A DNA stretch of 32,318 bases from the IMG/VR virus record IMGVR_UViG_3300029319_000259, positions 1 to 32,318 of that record; one strand, written 5' to 3'. The notes under the pieces were generated by a model. The model searched no databases. It was not told the origin of the DNA and saw nothing but the letters and a program-made list of their open reading frames with translations. Source of the stretch: a virus. The translations under genes were made by a program, and so were the position numbers. Shown one piece after another: positions 23,001 to 31,486 of this stretch. Position 1 is the first letter of the stretch. Each line of letters opens with the position of its first letter.

Positions 23001-25730
23001 TTGAGCTTCTAAAGATTCTTGTTTTTCTTTATAGTCTTGGCCTATAAGAGTGTCCCTATCTACAAAAGTTGGGTCTTGTTCTACTTGTTGCGCTCTACCT
23101 TTTTGTAAGTCGCCTAATGTAAACTTATCTTTACCTTTATTTTTTGTATAGATAATAGCGCCTGGGTCATTGTAAGTTTCATTAGTAATAGGTTGGTTAT
23201 CAAAAAATAATTCGTAGTTAGTATCTAAAGACGCTAAAATAAAACCAAACCCCTCTATTGCACTTCCAAATTCATCAGGAGAAAAAACTTCTCCATAACG
23301 TCTTCCTAAAATCCTACCTTGATTTACTAAAGTGGGCATATCTATAGGCACTATTTTTTCACTTTCTGGACTTTTTATACCAAACCTACTACGTATAAAA
23401 CGATTCTTTTCATCTTTAAGACTTCCAGCATTTCTTTTAGCTAATTGCACTGCTTTTGTTATATCTGCAGGGCTAGGTTGAGTTACCCCCGGAGTATAAC
23501 CCATGTTGTATTTAATTAAATTAAACCCACCCCTGTCGGTGTTTTCATTAATTTTATAAAAGGCGCCAGTAGTATCATTTGTATTTTCAGCTATAAAAGC
23601 TTTTAACAAACTCTCTGAATATCTTTTTTTATTTATATTTTCATCAAACTCGCTTTGAAACTCTGCTGGCACTAAAGTTCTAGCTTCTGCCACTAAACCT
23701 TGGTCGTATGTAATATCAGTAGAAGGTATTTGCCATACCTGTTTACCTTTTTGTCTAGGAGTTATAGGGTCAAGAAAAGAACCCCTACCTTCTTCTACAG
23801 CAGTAGGCTCGCTAACATCAAATATGTTTCCTAGTTCTTCTTCTGCTGTTTCAAAAGACTCTTGTTGTTCAGTTGGATCTGTTTCATCTAATCCTTCATC
23901 CTGCATACGTTCATCAATGACTTCTTCTAATGGGCCACTTTCGTAAGTATAACCGGGGGTATTATTAATATATGCTATCGCAGCTTGCTCCGCGGCAGGA
24001 ATACCTTCAGCTGTAGTAGATTGTTGCCAAACAGTGTTGCCGTCTTTGTCTTTAACAGTAGTTGCAAAAGTATCGCCTGGATCTCTAGAACGAGAATACC
24101 CAAGATTATCAGCTAACCATTGGTCTAAAATAGTTTTATCAAGCGTATTAGTAGTCATTACATTTGCAAAAGACTCTGCTTTTTGTTCATTAGTAGTGTA
24201 TAAAGTTCCTACTCCTGCTATATCTACAACTTTCATATTCGGATATTTAGCTTGCATTTTAGCTTCAATAGATTTCATAGCTTCTTTACTTTGGTCTACA
24301 ACCCAAACTAAATCTCTTTCTATAGTTGGGTTACCCATATCAGCAAACTGTGCTTCTAAGTTTGCTGCACTTTCTGGTAAAACTTTTCCTGTTACTTTTC
24401 TTGATTTTAATTCATAAGCTTTTTGTGCAGCTATAGCATGTCCTTGTTTCATCATGTCGTAACTTTTACCAGCTACAGAAGATGGGGCACCTATAATACT
24501 ACCCATCCCCATGCCGCCAAAGAACCCAGCAAATAAAGCATTAGCCCTATCTAAATTAGCCATATCTTTCGTGTAGGCTTCGTCGATCCTAAGTTTTTGT
24601 CGCACGGAAAGTTCTTCTTGCCCTGTTTCTGCTATACCTTCTGCTACTGCAGTTGTTCCTGCAACTTGCGCAAATCTACTTCTTCTGCTTTGTATGTCTG
24701 CGGCGTAACCTTTTTTAGTTACATCAACTAATTCACCATCTTTGGTATATAATGCTCCATCTTTTGTTGTAGGAGGTTTACCACCTTTAGGTTTTTTATT
24801 AATAACTTTTCCTACAGATTTAACTACTGCTACTTCACTACCTAAACCTAAAGCAGCAAAACCAAGCCCTTGTAAACCAGAAGCAAAAACTTCGTCTCTA
24901 CCAGTCATCCCTTGTTCTGCATAATCTCCAAAAGCAATACCTTGTCCCATGACTTGTTCTTGTGACCCAGCACCCGCTAGTGCTCCTATCTTTGCTCCTC
25001 TTTTTTTAGACTCATTACGAATATGTGCATAAAGATTCTTAATCATTATTTCTTCGTCTGGTGTTAAAGGTTTAAGTTTAATGGGATTTTTCTTTGCTTT
25101 GTTTGCTTCTATGGCTATGTATTTATTAACAACTTTTTGTACAGCTGCACGAGTTCCTGCTTCTTGTGCTATGCTGGTGGGCAAAACCCCTTTTGAAGCT
25201 TGTTTTGATAAAAATTTTATACCCAAAGACCTACCGGCAGCGGTTGTAGCCCCTACGCCTGCTGCTGCAGCTACACCACCAGTTCCTATTGCAGCACCAG
25301 TCATAGCTAGGCCAATACTTGCAACAGCAGAAGGTACAAATTGTCCTGTAGCTGAAATAGCTTGATTTATAAAACCTCCAAAAGTAGGTTCATCTAAGAA
25401 CTCTTCAAAAGTTTCTGCGTTTGCTAGGTAAAAAGCACCTGCTGATTGAATTCTTTGAGCTTTATTTAAATGGTCTTGCATATCCTCTTCATTGCCCATA
25501 AAGGACGCAATCGAGGCATTGAAGTTTTCTATTTGCGCTTCAGTGTTAACAAGACCAGTTCTAACAGAAGCTTTAAATAATTTAATAGGGTCATCAACAA
25601 TAGCAGCTTCAGGAACAGTAGGAGTAGCTAGAGTACCAGTTACCGTTCCAGAGGGTATACGGCTTTGGGGGGGTTGAGCTAAGCTACCTCTAACTCTATT
25701 TGTTTGTGATGTTCTTTCCGATTTGGCCAT
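20004..25730 (-). CDS. Giant ejection/internal virion protein with metallopeptidase motif
   Basis: At 1908 residues this is the largest gene. Positions 110-170 are rich in Ala and Gly with hydrophobic stretches (I-G-L-A-M-T-G-A-A-I-G), as is a segment near 390-420 (F-A-G-F-F-G-G-M-G-M-G) and one near the C terminus (V-P-L-F-L-G-A-A-T-L-L-P-L). A coiled coil lies at about 895-985. H1110-E-I-G-H1114 followed by S-F-V-N-Q-E, with E-W-M-S-D-Q about 45 residues later, is a gluzincin-type zinc-peptidase pattern. The C-terminal half is helical, as in podophage proteins ejected into the host to span the envelope. It sits after three other ejection-type genes. It may digest an envelope or host protein during entry, or take part in processing. 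There is no strong Shine-Dalgarno, and it overlaps the upstream gene by 35 bases. Confidence 0.75.
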   Translation of the reverse strand: MAKSERTSQTNRVRGSLAQPPQSRIPSGTVTGTLATPTVPEAAIVDDPIKLFKASVRTGLVNTEAQIENFNASIASFMGNEEDMQDHLNKAQRIQSAGAFYLANAETFEEFLDEPTFGGFINQAISATGQFVPSAVASIGLAMTGAAIGTGGVAAAAGVGATTAAGRSLGIKFLSKQASKGVLPTSIAQEAGTRAAVQKVVNKYIAIEANKAKKNPIKLKPLTPDEEIMIKNLYAHIRNESKKRGAKIGALAGAGSQEQVMGQGIAFGDYAEQGMTGRDEVFASGLQGLGFAALGLGSEVAVVKSVGKVINKKPKGGKPPTTKDGALYTKDGELVDVTKKGYAADIQSRRSRFAQVAGTTAVAEGIAETGQEELSVRQKLRIDEAYTKDMANLDRANALFAGFFGGMGMGSIIGAPSSVAGKSYDMMKQGHAIAAQKAYELKSRKVTGKVLPESAANLEAQFADMGNPTIERDLVWVVDQSKEAMKSIEAKMQAKYPNMKVVDIAGVGTLYTTNEQKAESFANVMTTNTLDKTILDQWLADNLGYSRSRDPGDTFATTVKDKDGNTVWQQSTTAEGIPAAEQAAIAYINNTPGYTYESGPLEEVIDERMQDEGLDETDPTEQQESFETAEEELGNIFDVSEPTAVEEGRGSFLDPITPRQKGKQVWQIPSTDITYDQGLVAEARTLVPAEFQSEFDENINKKRYSESLLKAFIAENTNDTTGAFYKINENTDRGGFNLIKYNMGYTPGVTQPSPADITKAVQLAKRNAGSLKDEKNRFIRSRFGIKSPESEKIVPIDMPTLVNQGRILGRRYGEVFSPDEFGSAIEGFGFILASLDTNYELFFDNQPITNETYNDPGAIIYTKNKGKDKFTLGDLQKGRAQQVEQDPTFVDRDTLIGQDYKEKQESLEAQIRDQKAKIEERQKNPITPFTSDTGEAVTQESVLAKMDEKLARLENELESLKEQDQELGSEQPTADQRAEDEFNRRIFKNPYAKGDSTKTGGPKPGVFFSSVVEQHLNATFLKDFQRIANTKLGLKKPYRIFSTTENITAEVLDGDVDLANRVQRALAKMGPESSTRGMNLKGANFDVILVQTREGLSEGAQGARAFTVAHEIGHSFVNQELEFSLNVPALRQGLLDAFNEERKTNDTAQYTNDEQGFKEWMSDQVGSYLLDETKKAQNQTDSFFKRLSNKIKAFVKEFSNFANRRYGVNPAFADYVVELKRINTDPGHFMTKYLAAAEIQETLEKLGDEIPLNDPNAPRKIKQTIDTLIDSGEPLGVGAFLKQVLFAKDDLLRGFGPAGIKLAQMFRGQPQSTEAIGFLTAATTIARGKMTEIQDILGVRKTGEMTQEKMDILLQAEDNTIPTEQLGPQAARIREWLTEHYDSLGLEKIGISKLSNFFPRSLLIEEVAGNPEKKQELVDLLMEFNKKGDKNADGTIRDTDLTEQEANEAVEATIADISNEIEIDSDGAKYNIGLIKSRAALYKNVPTKRLRDAELLEDPHRALQKYIDNTVKRVELNKRGGPERIAELLSQIENPKQRAQAEKAVMAMLGKITPISSGLFRGANQIGLAFNVTTLLTFATFASFPDLAGPILRSKDFGALRTATRTIFNMIKDPNEAAKLAKDIGVVGIDAMMETFVGAGELEYTNEKTKKFTNQFFRAIGLEQFTRFTRIFAAGMGKAFLLDNAEKAKKGDKRAIRYLKELGVTADDVIAWGGGDVKQAGNEKIQLALARFVDESIVRPNAAERPIWASDPRFALVWQLKSFFYAYGKTIVGGSINEMQARYTEAGLKGAAVPLFLGAATLLPLTMLGFDLRERFKVGLAWLLPGISPEDKNYRRSQEMDWGEYSTEILDRSGVLGPFTLALPLFMEDKRYGDPMWVGPLGPTVEKGYDLFTGQLKVKDLAPVYNNL

Positions 25731-28173
25731 TTTTATCTTCGTATATAAAAGCTTCTAATAAGTTACGAGCGTATGAACCTTCTTGACCAAAGCCCTTTGT
25801 TAATCCTGCTAAATCAATACTACCATCCATTTGATTTCCTTGTGCATCTACATAGTATATTTGATCTATTTGACCATTAGGAAAAGTAGTATATCTAACT
25901 CTATCAAGTATCTGTCCTAAATCAGGAGACTCTCCCCTACGGAAAAGAACATCTCTAAACCAATCTCTTAAGTCTTCTGACCCATTTGCTTCCACAAGAT
26001 TTTGAAATAATATACCTGCAATAGCTTTAGAGGCCTCGTACCCACCCTCGGTTCCAGCACTAATAGTAACTATGCCATCTTTGGTACGTGCAAATTTAGG
26101 AGAGTTTGGATTAGCTTTGGTATCATTTAAAGCCCCTAAAATTTTAGGTGTAACTTGCCTATCAAAAATAGTGTTTGCATCTTGAAGTTCACCTTTATCA
26201 TCCATTGGATAAAGTAAATCTACAATTTTAGTATAGTTTTCTCTAATCTCGTCATCAATCTCACGAAATGCTTTTTGCATGTCCATTTTAAATTTCTGAG
26301 CATTCATAGCAAAAGTATCTGCTGCTCTTGATTTATCACCATAAGCGTCAAAAATAGCCATGTTTCTTTGTAAAGTAACTCCATAATCAGGAACATTACC
26401 CATCCTATCTACACTAGTATTGCCTGCCATAACATTAGCCATAGTAAAAGCATCTATGTTAAAAGCTGATGAAGAACCAAATGGGATCCTTTCAACATCA
26501 TCAACAGAATTTACATCAAACTTAGTAATAATATCTTTTACTTTTTTTACTAAGTCTCCGTCTTTACCCATTTTTTCTAAGCTAGCTTGGTTAGTTGTAA
26601 ACCAATTATTAAACTCTTCGTCACTAGCATCTGCTGCTGGTAAAGGCGTAAAGGTATGTGTTTCCACATCAGATGTAACTTTTACTTCTGCTTGTGTTTG
26701 TGGTATTCCTTTATTAAGTCCTTCTTTTTGTTTAAGTAAATTGTCTTTTTCTGTTTGAAGTTCTTGTAATGCGTTTTGGCTGTATCCAGCTCTTAAAGTA
26801 TCACTATTTAATATATTGTCTATTTCATTGATTCTATTATCTATAGGGTCTGTTTGTTTTTGTATATCTCTTCGTCTGTTTTCACTTGTAGCACCTATTG
26901 CTTTTTCTGCAACTTCTAACCCTCCTTGGATTTTAGCTTGTGCTCTTTGTTTTCTTTTCGCAAGAGTTTCATCGTACTCATTTATAGTTTGATATTTTTT
27001 AACACCAGAAACACCACCAGAACCCACAAAAACTCTAAGTTCTCCATCTTTTACTGAATATTTTTTACCAGGAGACATAGGACCAGAAGCTTCACCAATA
27101 CTGTTAGGGTTTTCAAGAAATTGTTGTTTTATGCTTTCAAATTCTGCTATTTCTTGGTTTACTTTATTAAGCCTAGCACTGTTAAGTGTTACTTCTCTTT
27201 TTGCTGAGTCTAATTGACCTTGTTTCACAACGACTTTACCTTGCGTTCTATCGTTAAGGGGTCTTTTACTAACTCCTGATTGAGCAGCGTCAAATAAAGT
27301 ATTTATCTCATTTGTTCCTAAAGAAACTTCTCCTGCTTTTGCAGCATCAAGAATATCTATAGCAGCGGAGTTAGAACCATCTGCAAGTCTTAAATTACTT
27401 CTATCTGTAGTTGGTGTTGCATCTGTAGGTGGTGTTGTAGTTGTTGGAGTTCCTTGCACTTTATCTAAACCTAACTCTGTATTATCTACAGCACTTTTAT
27501 CAACAGAAGGACTTATTAAACCTTGTATTTCTAAAATAGCTTGTTGTTTCTGTTCCATAGATAATTCAGGGTCATTATCAATTTGGTCTATTTGTCCTGC
27601 ATATTCATCCATTAAATTACCAGCAGAAACAGCTTCACCTCTATTTTTTTTCACTCTTGAATCTATTACCCTGTAATTAGTAGTCATAAAGTCTTTAAAA
27701 TCACCCTTACTTAGTTTTACTACATAATCATTTTCATCTTCACTTGAGAACCAAGTTTTTGGTGCAAATTTTCTATCTGGCCTTTGCATAATTAAACTAA
27801 CAGTGCCATCTTCATTTTCTATAAAGTCAGCTACTTTACCTTGTGCAGTTTCTCCACTTACTGTTTTAAATTGACCTATAGATTTTGTTGCATTTGCAAC
27901 CATAATTGCTTGGGGTTTATTTTTTTGAAATAAATTTTGAAACCCTAAATCTACTTTTGTACCATCGTCTGCAGTAGTTTGGTAAAAATCGCCTCTAGCA
28001 GTTATTATTTGTTCGTCTCCACTCCTAGACTGTAAATAATTAACGAGTTCTGTTTCGTCTCTTAAATTAGTCATACGTTGATCTTCTCTCAACGCTAACC
28101 TTTGTTGTTGTTCGCTATAAGTAGGTCCAAGCGCCTCGCTTACCCTACCTAATAATCCTACTCTTTCTGCCAT
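25696..28173 (-). CDS. Large internal virion (ejection) protein
   Basis: This is an 825-residue helical, charged protein with no signal or membrane segment. It opens with A-E-R-V-G-L-L-G-R-V-S-E-A-L and has long coiled-coil-like stretches around residues 315-370 and 400-490 (R-I-N-E-I-D-N-I-L and L-Q-E-L-Q-T-E-K-D-N-L-L-K-Q-K). A Pro/Thr low-complexity linker lies near 240-258 (P-T-T-T-T-P-P-T-D-A-T-P-T-T). Its place between small gp14-like proteins and the giant protein suggests a core/ejection protein comparable in position to T7 gp15, although I see no clear homology. ATG 28173 is preferred over a TTG at 28185 because it lies directly after the stop of the previous gene. Confidence 0.65.
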   Translation of the reverse strand: MAERVGLLGRVSEALGPTYSEQQQRLALREDQRMTNLRDETELVNYLQSRSGDEQIITARGDFYQTTADDGTKVDLGFQNLFQKNKPQAIMVANATKSIGQFKTVSGETAQGKVADFIENEDGTVSLIMQRPDRKFAPKTWFSSEDENDYVVKLSKGDFKDFMTTNYRVIDSRVKKNRGEAVSAGNLMDEYAGQIDQIDNDPELSMEQKQQAILEIQGLISPSVDKSAVDNTELGLDKVQGTPTTTTPPTDATPTTDRSNLRLADGSNSAAIDILDAAKAGEVSLGTNEINTLFDAAQSGVSKRPLNDRTQGKVVVKQGQLDSAKREVTLNSARLNKVNQEIAEFESIKQQFLENPNSIGEASGPMSPGKKYSVKDGELRVFVGSGGVSGVKKYQTINEYDETLAKRKQRAQAKIQGGLEVAEKAIGATSENRRRDIQKQTDPIDNRINEIDNILNSDTLRAGYSQNALQELQTEKDNLLKQKEGLNKGIPQTQAEVKVTSDVETHTFTPLPAADASDEEFNNWFTTNQASLEKMGKDGDLVKKVKDIITKFDVNSVDDVERIPFGSSSAFNIDAFTMANVMAGNTSVDRMGNVPDYGVTLQRNMAIFDAYGDKSRAADTFAMNAQKFKMDMQKAFREIDDEIRENYTKIVDLLYPMDDKGELQDANTIFDRQVTPKILGALNDTKANPNSPKFARTKDGIVTISAGTEGGYEASKAIAGILFQNLVEANGSEDLRDWFRDVLFRRGESPDLGQILDRVRYTTFPNGQIDQIYYVDAQGNQMDGSIDLAGLTKGFGQEGSYARNLLEAFIYEDKNGQIGKNITNK

Positions 28174-28174
28174 G

Positions 28175-28729
28175 TTATATACCAAATATGGCGCCTATAA
28201 CAGCGCCTCCTAAACCAATCATATTAGAACTATGTTGAGCTTTTGCATTTTTGTATGCTGCTGCTCTTTGCGCTGCCATAGCTGAAGCATCACCTAAACC
28301 ACTTAAAGAAGTTTGATTTATACCTTGTCCAATACCTATCAACTCATTTAAAGTTGCATCGTTTATTTGTCGTTGTTGAATCCTAGCGTTATTTAAAGAA
28401 TTAGTAAGTCCTAATTGACCACCTAACTGCAAGTTTCTTTGTTGTTGTTGTCTTTGGGCGTTTGATAAACCAGCTCCACCGTACCGTTCTATGTTCCTTT
28501 GTTGTACTTGTTGCGCTATTTGATTTTGTCTAATTTGATCTTCTCTTGCTTTATCTATTAAAGAAGTATCTTCTGTAGCTTTTAACAACCTTTCTTCAAA
28601 AGCTCTAAAATTATCTACATAGTCCATGTAGTCTTGTCGAGTTATTTGAGCAAAAGTATCTTCCGGATTTGCAACCGAAGGTAACGTGCTTACGTAGTCT
28701 GTGCCTCTATGTCCTCTAGTATGTGGCAT
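28175..28729 (-). CDS. Small internal virion protein, gp14-like
   Basis: This 184-residue protein has a Gln/Arg/Asn-rich helical middle (Q-Q-V-Q-Q-R-N-I-E-R, R-Q-Q-Q-Q-R-N) and a hydrophobic Gly/Ala/Ile-rich C-terminal segment (M-I-G-L-G-G-A-V-I-G-A-I-F-G-I). Glutamine-rich helices plus a short membrane-active end are usual for podophage core proteins such as T7 gp14, which inserts into the outer membrane upon ejection. The assignment rests on composition and gene order. Its start overlaps the upstream stop by one base. Confidence 0.6.
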   Translation of the reverse strand: MPHTRGHRGTDYVSTLPSVANPEDTFAQITRQDYMDYVDNFRAFEERLLKATEDTSLIDKAREDQIRQNQIAQQVQQRNIERYGGAGLSNAQRQQQQRNLQLGGQLGLTNSLNNARIQQRQINDATLNELIGIGQGINQTSLSGLGDASAMAAQRAAAYKNAKAQHSSNMIGLGGAVIGAIFGI

Positions 28730-29337
28730 TAGAAGCCTAAGCCTCCACCACTTGAATAATTATTATCTACTGCCTCTGGTGTCTTATCTGCTGAACCCCC
28801 AAAGAAACTGTTTGGTCCAAAAAACCCACCATCATTTTGTCTATCTCTTTGTATAAACCCAGAAGCTAAATTTGAACCTACTTTAAAAGCAGCATCTCTT
28901 CTAGCTTGTTTAGCTTTAGCAAATTGTAATTGTTTAGTAGATTCTATTCTTGCAGCTTTAGAAAGACCTTGTTGCGCATCAGCAGCCATACCTCTTGCAT
29001 TTTTAAGAACATTAATTTGGTCACCCCTTTGTGCTGTTAAACCTTGCGCTCTAGCTGCAACAGCTTGTGCTCCAGCTGCTGAAGCTAAATCTGCTGCTGC
29101 GTCTACAGATTGAGCAGCTTTTATACTAGGCCTACCACTCAAAGCTTGCATTGTATCAGCTTGAGCCCTACCAGCTGCTACTCCAGAATAATCTTCTGTT
29201 GTAGACCTATCCCTAAGTTCTGTTAATTTAGGTAAATATTTCTCTCTAAAGTAGTTTTTTTCAGCTAAAGATACAGAAGCAAGAGCTTTTTCTTGCTCAC
29301 TTGCTTTAAAATCTGAACTTTTTGGTTTACTTGCCAT
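28729..29337 (-). CDS. Small internal virion protein, Ala-rich
   Basis: This 202-residue helical protein has K-S-S-D-F-K-A-S-E-Q-E-K-A-L-A at the start, Y-F-R-E-K-Y-L-P-K-L-T-E-L-R-D at about 33-47, an Ala/Gln-rich middle and a Gly/Phe/Asn-rich tail (F-F-G-P-N-S-F-F-G-G). It resembles the first of the core/ejection proteins in related podophages. The C-terminal low-complexity tail is different from the rest. It overlaps the upstream gp13-like gene by 11 bases. There is no enzyme motif. Confidence 0.6.
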   Translation of the reverse strand: MASKPKSSDFKASEQEKALASVSLAEKNYFREKYLPKLTELRDRSTTEDYSGVAAGRAQADTMQALSGRPSIKAAQSVDAAADLASAAGAQAVAARAQGLTAQRGDQINVLKNARGMAADAQQGLSKAARIESTKQLQFAKAKQARRDAAFKVGSNLASGFIQRDRQNDGGFFGPNSFFGGSADKTPEAVDNNYSSGGGLGF

Positions 29338-29767
29338 TTACTTTCTTCCTATATATTCGTGTATCTAATTCCCAACCTATTTGTTTAGTGTACGATTCCA
29401 TTTCTGGAACTCGTGATCTCGCTTCGAGATACTTACAACCTGCTTCTTTTGCTAGGTTATTAAACCACTCTTCGTGAGCTAACCAATTATGCCCACCTTT
29501 ATTATAAGTATACGCTATCCATAGCAGCAATGTCTTGTCTTTTGTAAACTGATCTGTTTCTACAGTCAGTATTAAAAAACCTACAGGAGAGGTGTAAAGA
29601 AAAGCTCTTTCATTTACACATTCACTGTAAACATCTTCAGGGATATAAGTAAGATGAGGATTTTCTTTTAAAACTTCGAGTACCCCCATTTTTATAACAT
29701 TCCAACATTTTCTTATGTCAGTATAAACAGGTTCCTCAATAGTCGATTTCCTTCCCGTACTTTCCAT
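29327..29767 (-). CDS. gp13-like internal protein with GNAT-type fold
   Basis: This is a 146-residue protein with a layout suggestive of a GNAT acetyltransferase fold: a strand with F-L-I-L-T-V-E-T, then L-L-L-W-I-A-Y-T-Y, a helix with W-L-A-H-E-E-W-F-N-N-L-A-K-E-A-G, and a final strand near Y-T-K-Q-I-G-W-E-L. T7 gp13, an assembly-related virion protein, is also described as GNAT-like, and the position here (between tail adaptor genes and core proteins) agrees. The usual acetyl-CoA-binding loop (R/Q-x-x-G-x-G/A) is not visible, so catalysis is doubtful. The start at ATG 29767 has AAGGAG five bases upstream, better than ATG 29788. Confidence 0.6.
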   Translation of the reverse strand: MESTGRKSTIEEPVYTDIRKCWNVIKMGVLEVLKENPHLTYIPEDVYSECVNERAFLYTSPVGFLILTVETDQFTKDKTLLLWIAYTYNKGGHNWLAHEEWFNNLAKEAGCKYLEARSRVPEMESYTKQIGWELDTRIYRKKVNGK

Positions 29768-30410
29768 ACCGTCTCCTTGGCATTCCAATCCCTTTGTACT
29801 TAACAGTTCGTTTTACCCCAAGGTCTCCGCCTCGGGCCCTTAATTCTGCTTGTTTGGTTTCAATATTAAATTGAAATGAGTACTCTTGCGAGGCTCCTAC
29901 ATCTGTCCACTCTCTATTTGGCATACGTAAAAGTCTGTACAAAGCTCCATATATTATGGCTTCTCTATACTGATTTGATACCGTAGTATCTATGTTGTTA
30001 CTTGTCCTTGTAGGTTTTAAAGCAACACTAGCAATAACTTGTTTTGCACCACTAGGAACAGGAACTATCCAAAATAAACTAGGAGATTTTTGTAAATAAA
30101 CGTGTGGGTTACCTGTCTTGTCCCTCCAATCTGGGTAATTTAATTCTAAACTACGTGGACTTATAGGATCCATATCTTGCCCATCATAGGTCATATATAA
30201 AACTTGATGTACTTCAGTCGCAACAGGTATATCAAAATCGTACTCATAAACTCCTGATACTGTAGTAAAAGGGTCCATGTCTAAAATATAAGCTTTTGAT
30301 TTTTCACAAAATTCTATAGCAGAATAACGTAAATGTTGTTCTACTAAAGAATCTGGACACATAGGAACATAAGGTAATACTTCTTTTACTAACGAAGAAT
30401 AAGACGCCAT
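29736..30410 (-). CDS. Tail/head-tail connector protein
   Basis: This is a 224-residue protein with an N-terminal helical pair (L-P-Y-V-P-M-C-P-D-S-L-V-E-Q-H-L-R-Y-S-A-I-E-F-C-E-K-S), a central beta domain (Y-E-Y-D-F-D-I-P, V-Y-L-Q-K-S-P-S-L-F-W-I-V-P-V) and a later helix (Y-R-E-A-I-I-Y-G-A-L-Y-R-L-L). The helix-beta-helix plan is that of podophage adaptor/gatekeeper proteins, and it follows the adaptor-like gene by two bases. The C terminus is basic and Tyr-rich. It has a strong ribosome-binding site (GGGAGG). A second adaptor or tail-tube-like component is the best guess. Confidence 0.65.
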   Translation of the reverse strand: MASYSSLVKEVLPYVPMCPDSLVEQHLRYSAIEFCEKSKAYILDMDPFTTVSGVYEYDFDIPVATEVHQVLYMTYDGQDMDPISPRSLELNYPDWRDKTGNPHVYLQKSPSLFWIVPVPSGAKQVIASVALKPTRTSNNIDTTVSNQYREAIIYGALYRLLRMPNREWTDVGASQEYSFQFNIETKQAELRARGGDLGVKRTVKYKGIGMPRRRYGKYGKEIDY

Positions 30411-30412
30411 GT

Positions 30413-31117
30413 TTAACTACCTCCCATAACTGCTGCATTCATGGTACTTGTTGGGTCTGTGTTAGGGTCTAAAAGAGTTTGAGCTTGTGCTCCTTGTCCG
30501 ACACTAGCGGTAAACAATTGATAATGTGTACCTGCCCTTTGTGCATTTCCAGCATACTCTGCATCTTTTAAGTATGCTTTATATAAAACAAAATCTATGA
30601 TTGCATTCCCATAAATATCATCTATATCTATATTAGAACTTGCACTACTTAAATCATCAGGATTTTTAGAATACACTATTTCTACGTACGCATTACCAGC
30701 CACTCCTGGATACACGTAAAACTTTCTAGGGTCATCTTCATCAAAAACGTAATGTTTAACTTCTGTGCCGTGAGTAGCATGACCGGTTACAGTAGGGTCA
30801 TGCCAATCAGGTTCTTGTGTGTTTAAAATATCAGAACTAACAATTCGAATTGCTCTTTTGCCAGTAGCACTCCCTGTACCACTCATGTTTCTAGTAACCT
30901 TTATTAAACGTAACCCATTAGTAGGTAAAGTCTGTAAAGTACCCGTAACTAATTGAACGTTAGTTGTAACTGCGGAAGCATCAGGTTTAAAATTTACAAT
31001 TTCTCTTTGTGCATCATTAATATAACGAAGCAGCTCTGCTTCAGTCCATCTGACACTAGAAGTATCTTGTAAAGTATCTTTAATTCTACTTAGTAAATTA
31101 GTACCTGTAAGCGCCAT
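30413..31117 (-). CDS. Tail adaptor protein (gp11/DUF6682-like)
   Basis: This is a 234-residue protein with the pattern of podophage head-to-tail adaptors: an N-terminal helix with L-L-S-R-I-K-D-T-L-Q-D, W-T-E-A-E-L-L-R-Y-I-N-D-A-Q-R-E-I-V at about 24-41, a beta domain with F-Y-V-Y-P-G-V and Y-V-E-I-V-Y-S-K-N-P, and a C-terminal helical pair (I-D-F-V-L-Y-K-A-Y-L-K-D-A-E-Y-A). It would join the portal to the nozzle. AGGATG is seven bases upstream of the ATG. Confidence 0.75.
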   Translation of the reverse strand: MALTGTNLLSRIKDTLQDTSSVRWTEAELLRYINDAQREIVNFKPDASAVTTNVQLVTGTLQTLPTNGLRLIKVTRNMSGTGSATGKRAIRIVSSDILNTQEPDWHDPTVTGHATHGTEVKHYVFDEDDPRKFYVYPGVAGNAYVEIVYSKNPDDLSSASSNIDIDDIYGNAIIDFVLYKAYLKDAEYAGNAQRAGTHYQLFTASVGQGAQAQTLLDPNTDPTSTMNAAVMGGS

Positions 31118-31129
31118 AGTTCATCCTAT

Positions 31130-31480
31130 TTATTGCGCAGCTTTTATTTCTTCAATTAAAGTAGCTTTCTTTTTTCGTCTATCAAGCTCAATACCTAAAG
31201 TACGACCGTGTTCTTCTAGTTGTATTTTAGTCATACTTTCAAGATTAATTGAAGATTCTTCTACAACTGGTTCTTCTACAACTGGTTCTTCTACAACTGG
31301 TTCTTCTACAACTGGTTCTTCAGTGTGTGTTGGAATTTCCCCTTTGTATTCTGTGCAACCTTCTTGTAAACAAAGCAATCCTAATTCATGTGAAACTTCT
31401 TTTGGCTCACCAGCTTTTAAAGAAATACTTGCGCCCCAAGTAGAGGCTATATATTTGTCATCTGTGGAAATAATTTTCAC
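31130..31480 (-). CDS. Capsid-associated protein with EEPVV repeats and HeH/LEM-like C terminus
   Basis: This is a 116-residue protein. Residues 1-50 form a small beta domain (Y-I-A-S-T-W-G-A-S-I-S-L-K-A-G). An acidic linker at about 53-75 has four copies of E-E-P-V-V. A compact C-terminal helical domain (M-T-K-I-Q-L-E-E-H-G-R-T-L-G-I-E, then K-K-A-T-L-I-E-E-I-K) is of the HeH/LEM or Rho-N type, seen in small head proteins of many phages. The start is an uncommon GTG, but AAGGAG lies seven bases upstream. It comes right after the capsid gene and hairpin, so it is probably a head decoration or connector protein. Confidence 0.65.
   Translation of the reverse strand: MKIISTDDKYIASTWGASISLKAGEPKEVSHELGLLCLQEGCTEYKGEIPTHTEEPVVEEPVVEEPVVEEPVVEESSINLESMTKIQLEEHGRTLGIELDRRKKKATLIEEIKAAQ
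31256..31315. repeat. Four perfect 15-base tandem repeats
   Basis: Four exact copies of TTCTTCTACAACTGG (plus strand) run head to tail from 31256, followed by a fifth partial TTCTT. They encode the E-E-P-V-V linker of the capsid-associated protein on the minus strand. Identity of all copies at every base points to recent slippage expansion. Confidence 0.97.
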
Positions 31481-31486
31481 TTTTCA

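Noticed and set aside
29327-29767. Active GNAT acetyltransferase (for example a toxin)
   Set aside because: No acetyl-CoA-binding loop is visible, and its position matches virion protein gp13, itself GNAT-like.
31249-31443. Plus-strand Leu/Gln-rich repetitive frame over the 15-base repeats
   Set aside because: It is the complement of the E-E-P-V-V linker; the minus-strand gene has a strong ribosome-binding site and conserved end domain.
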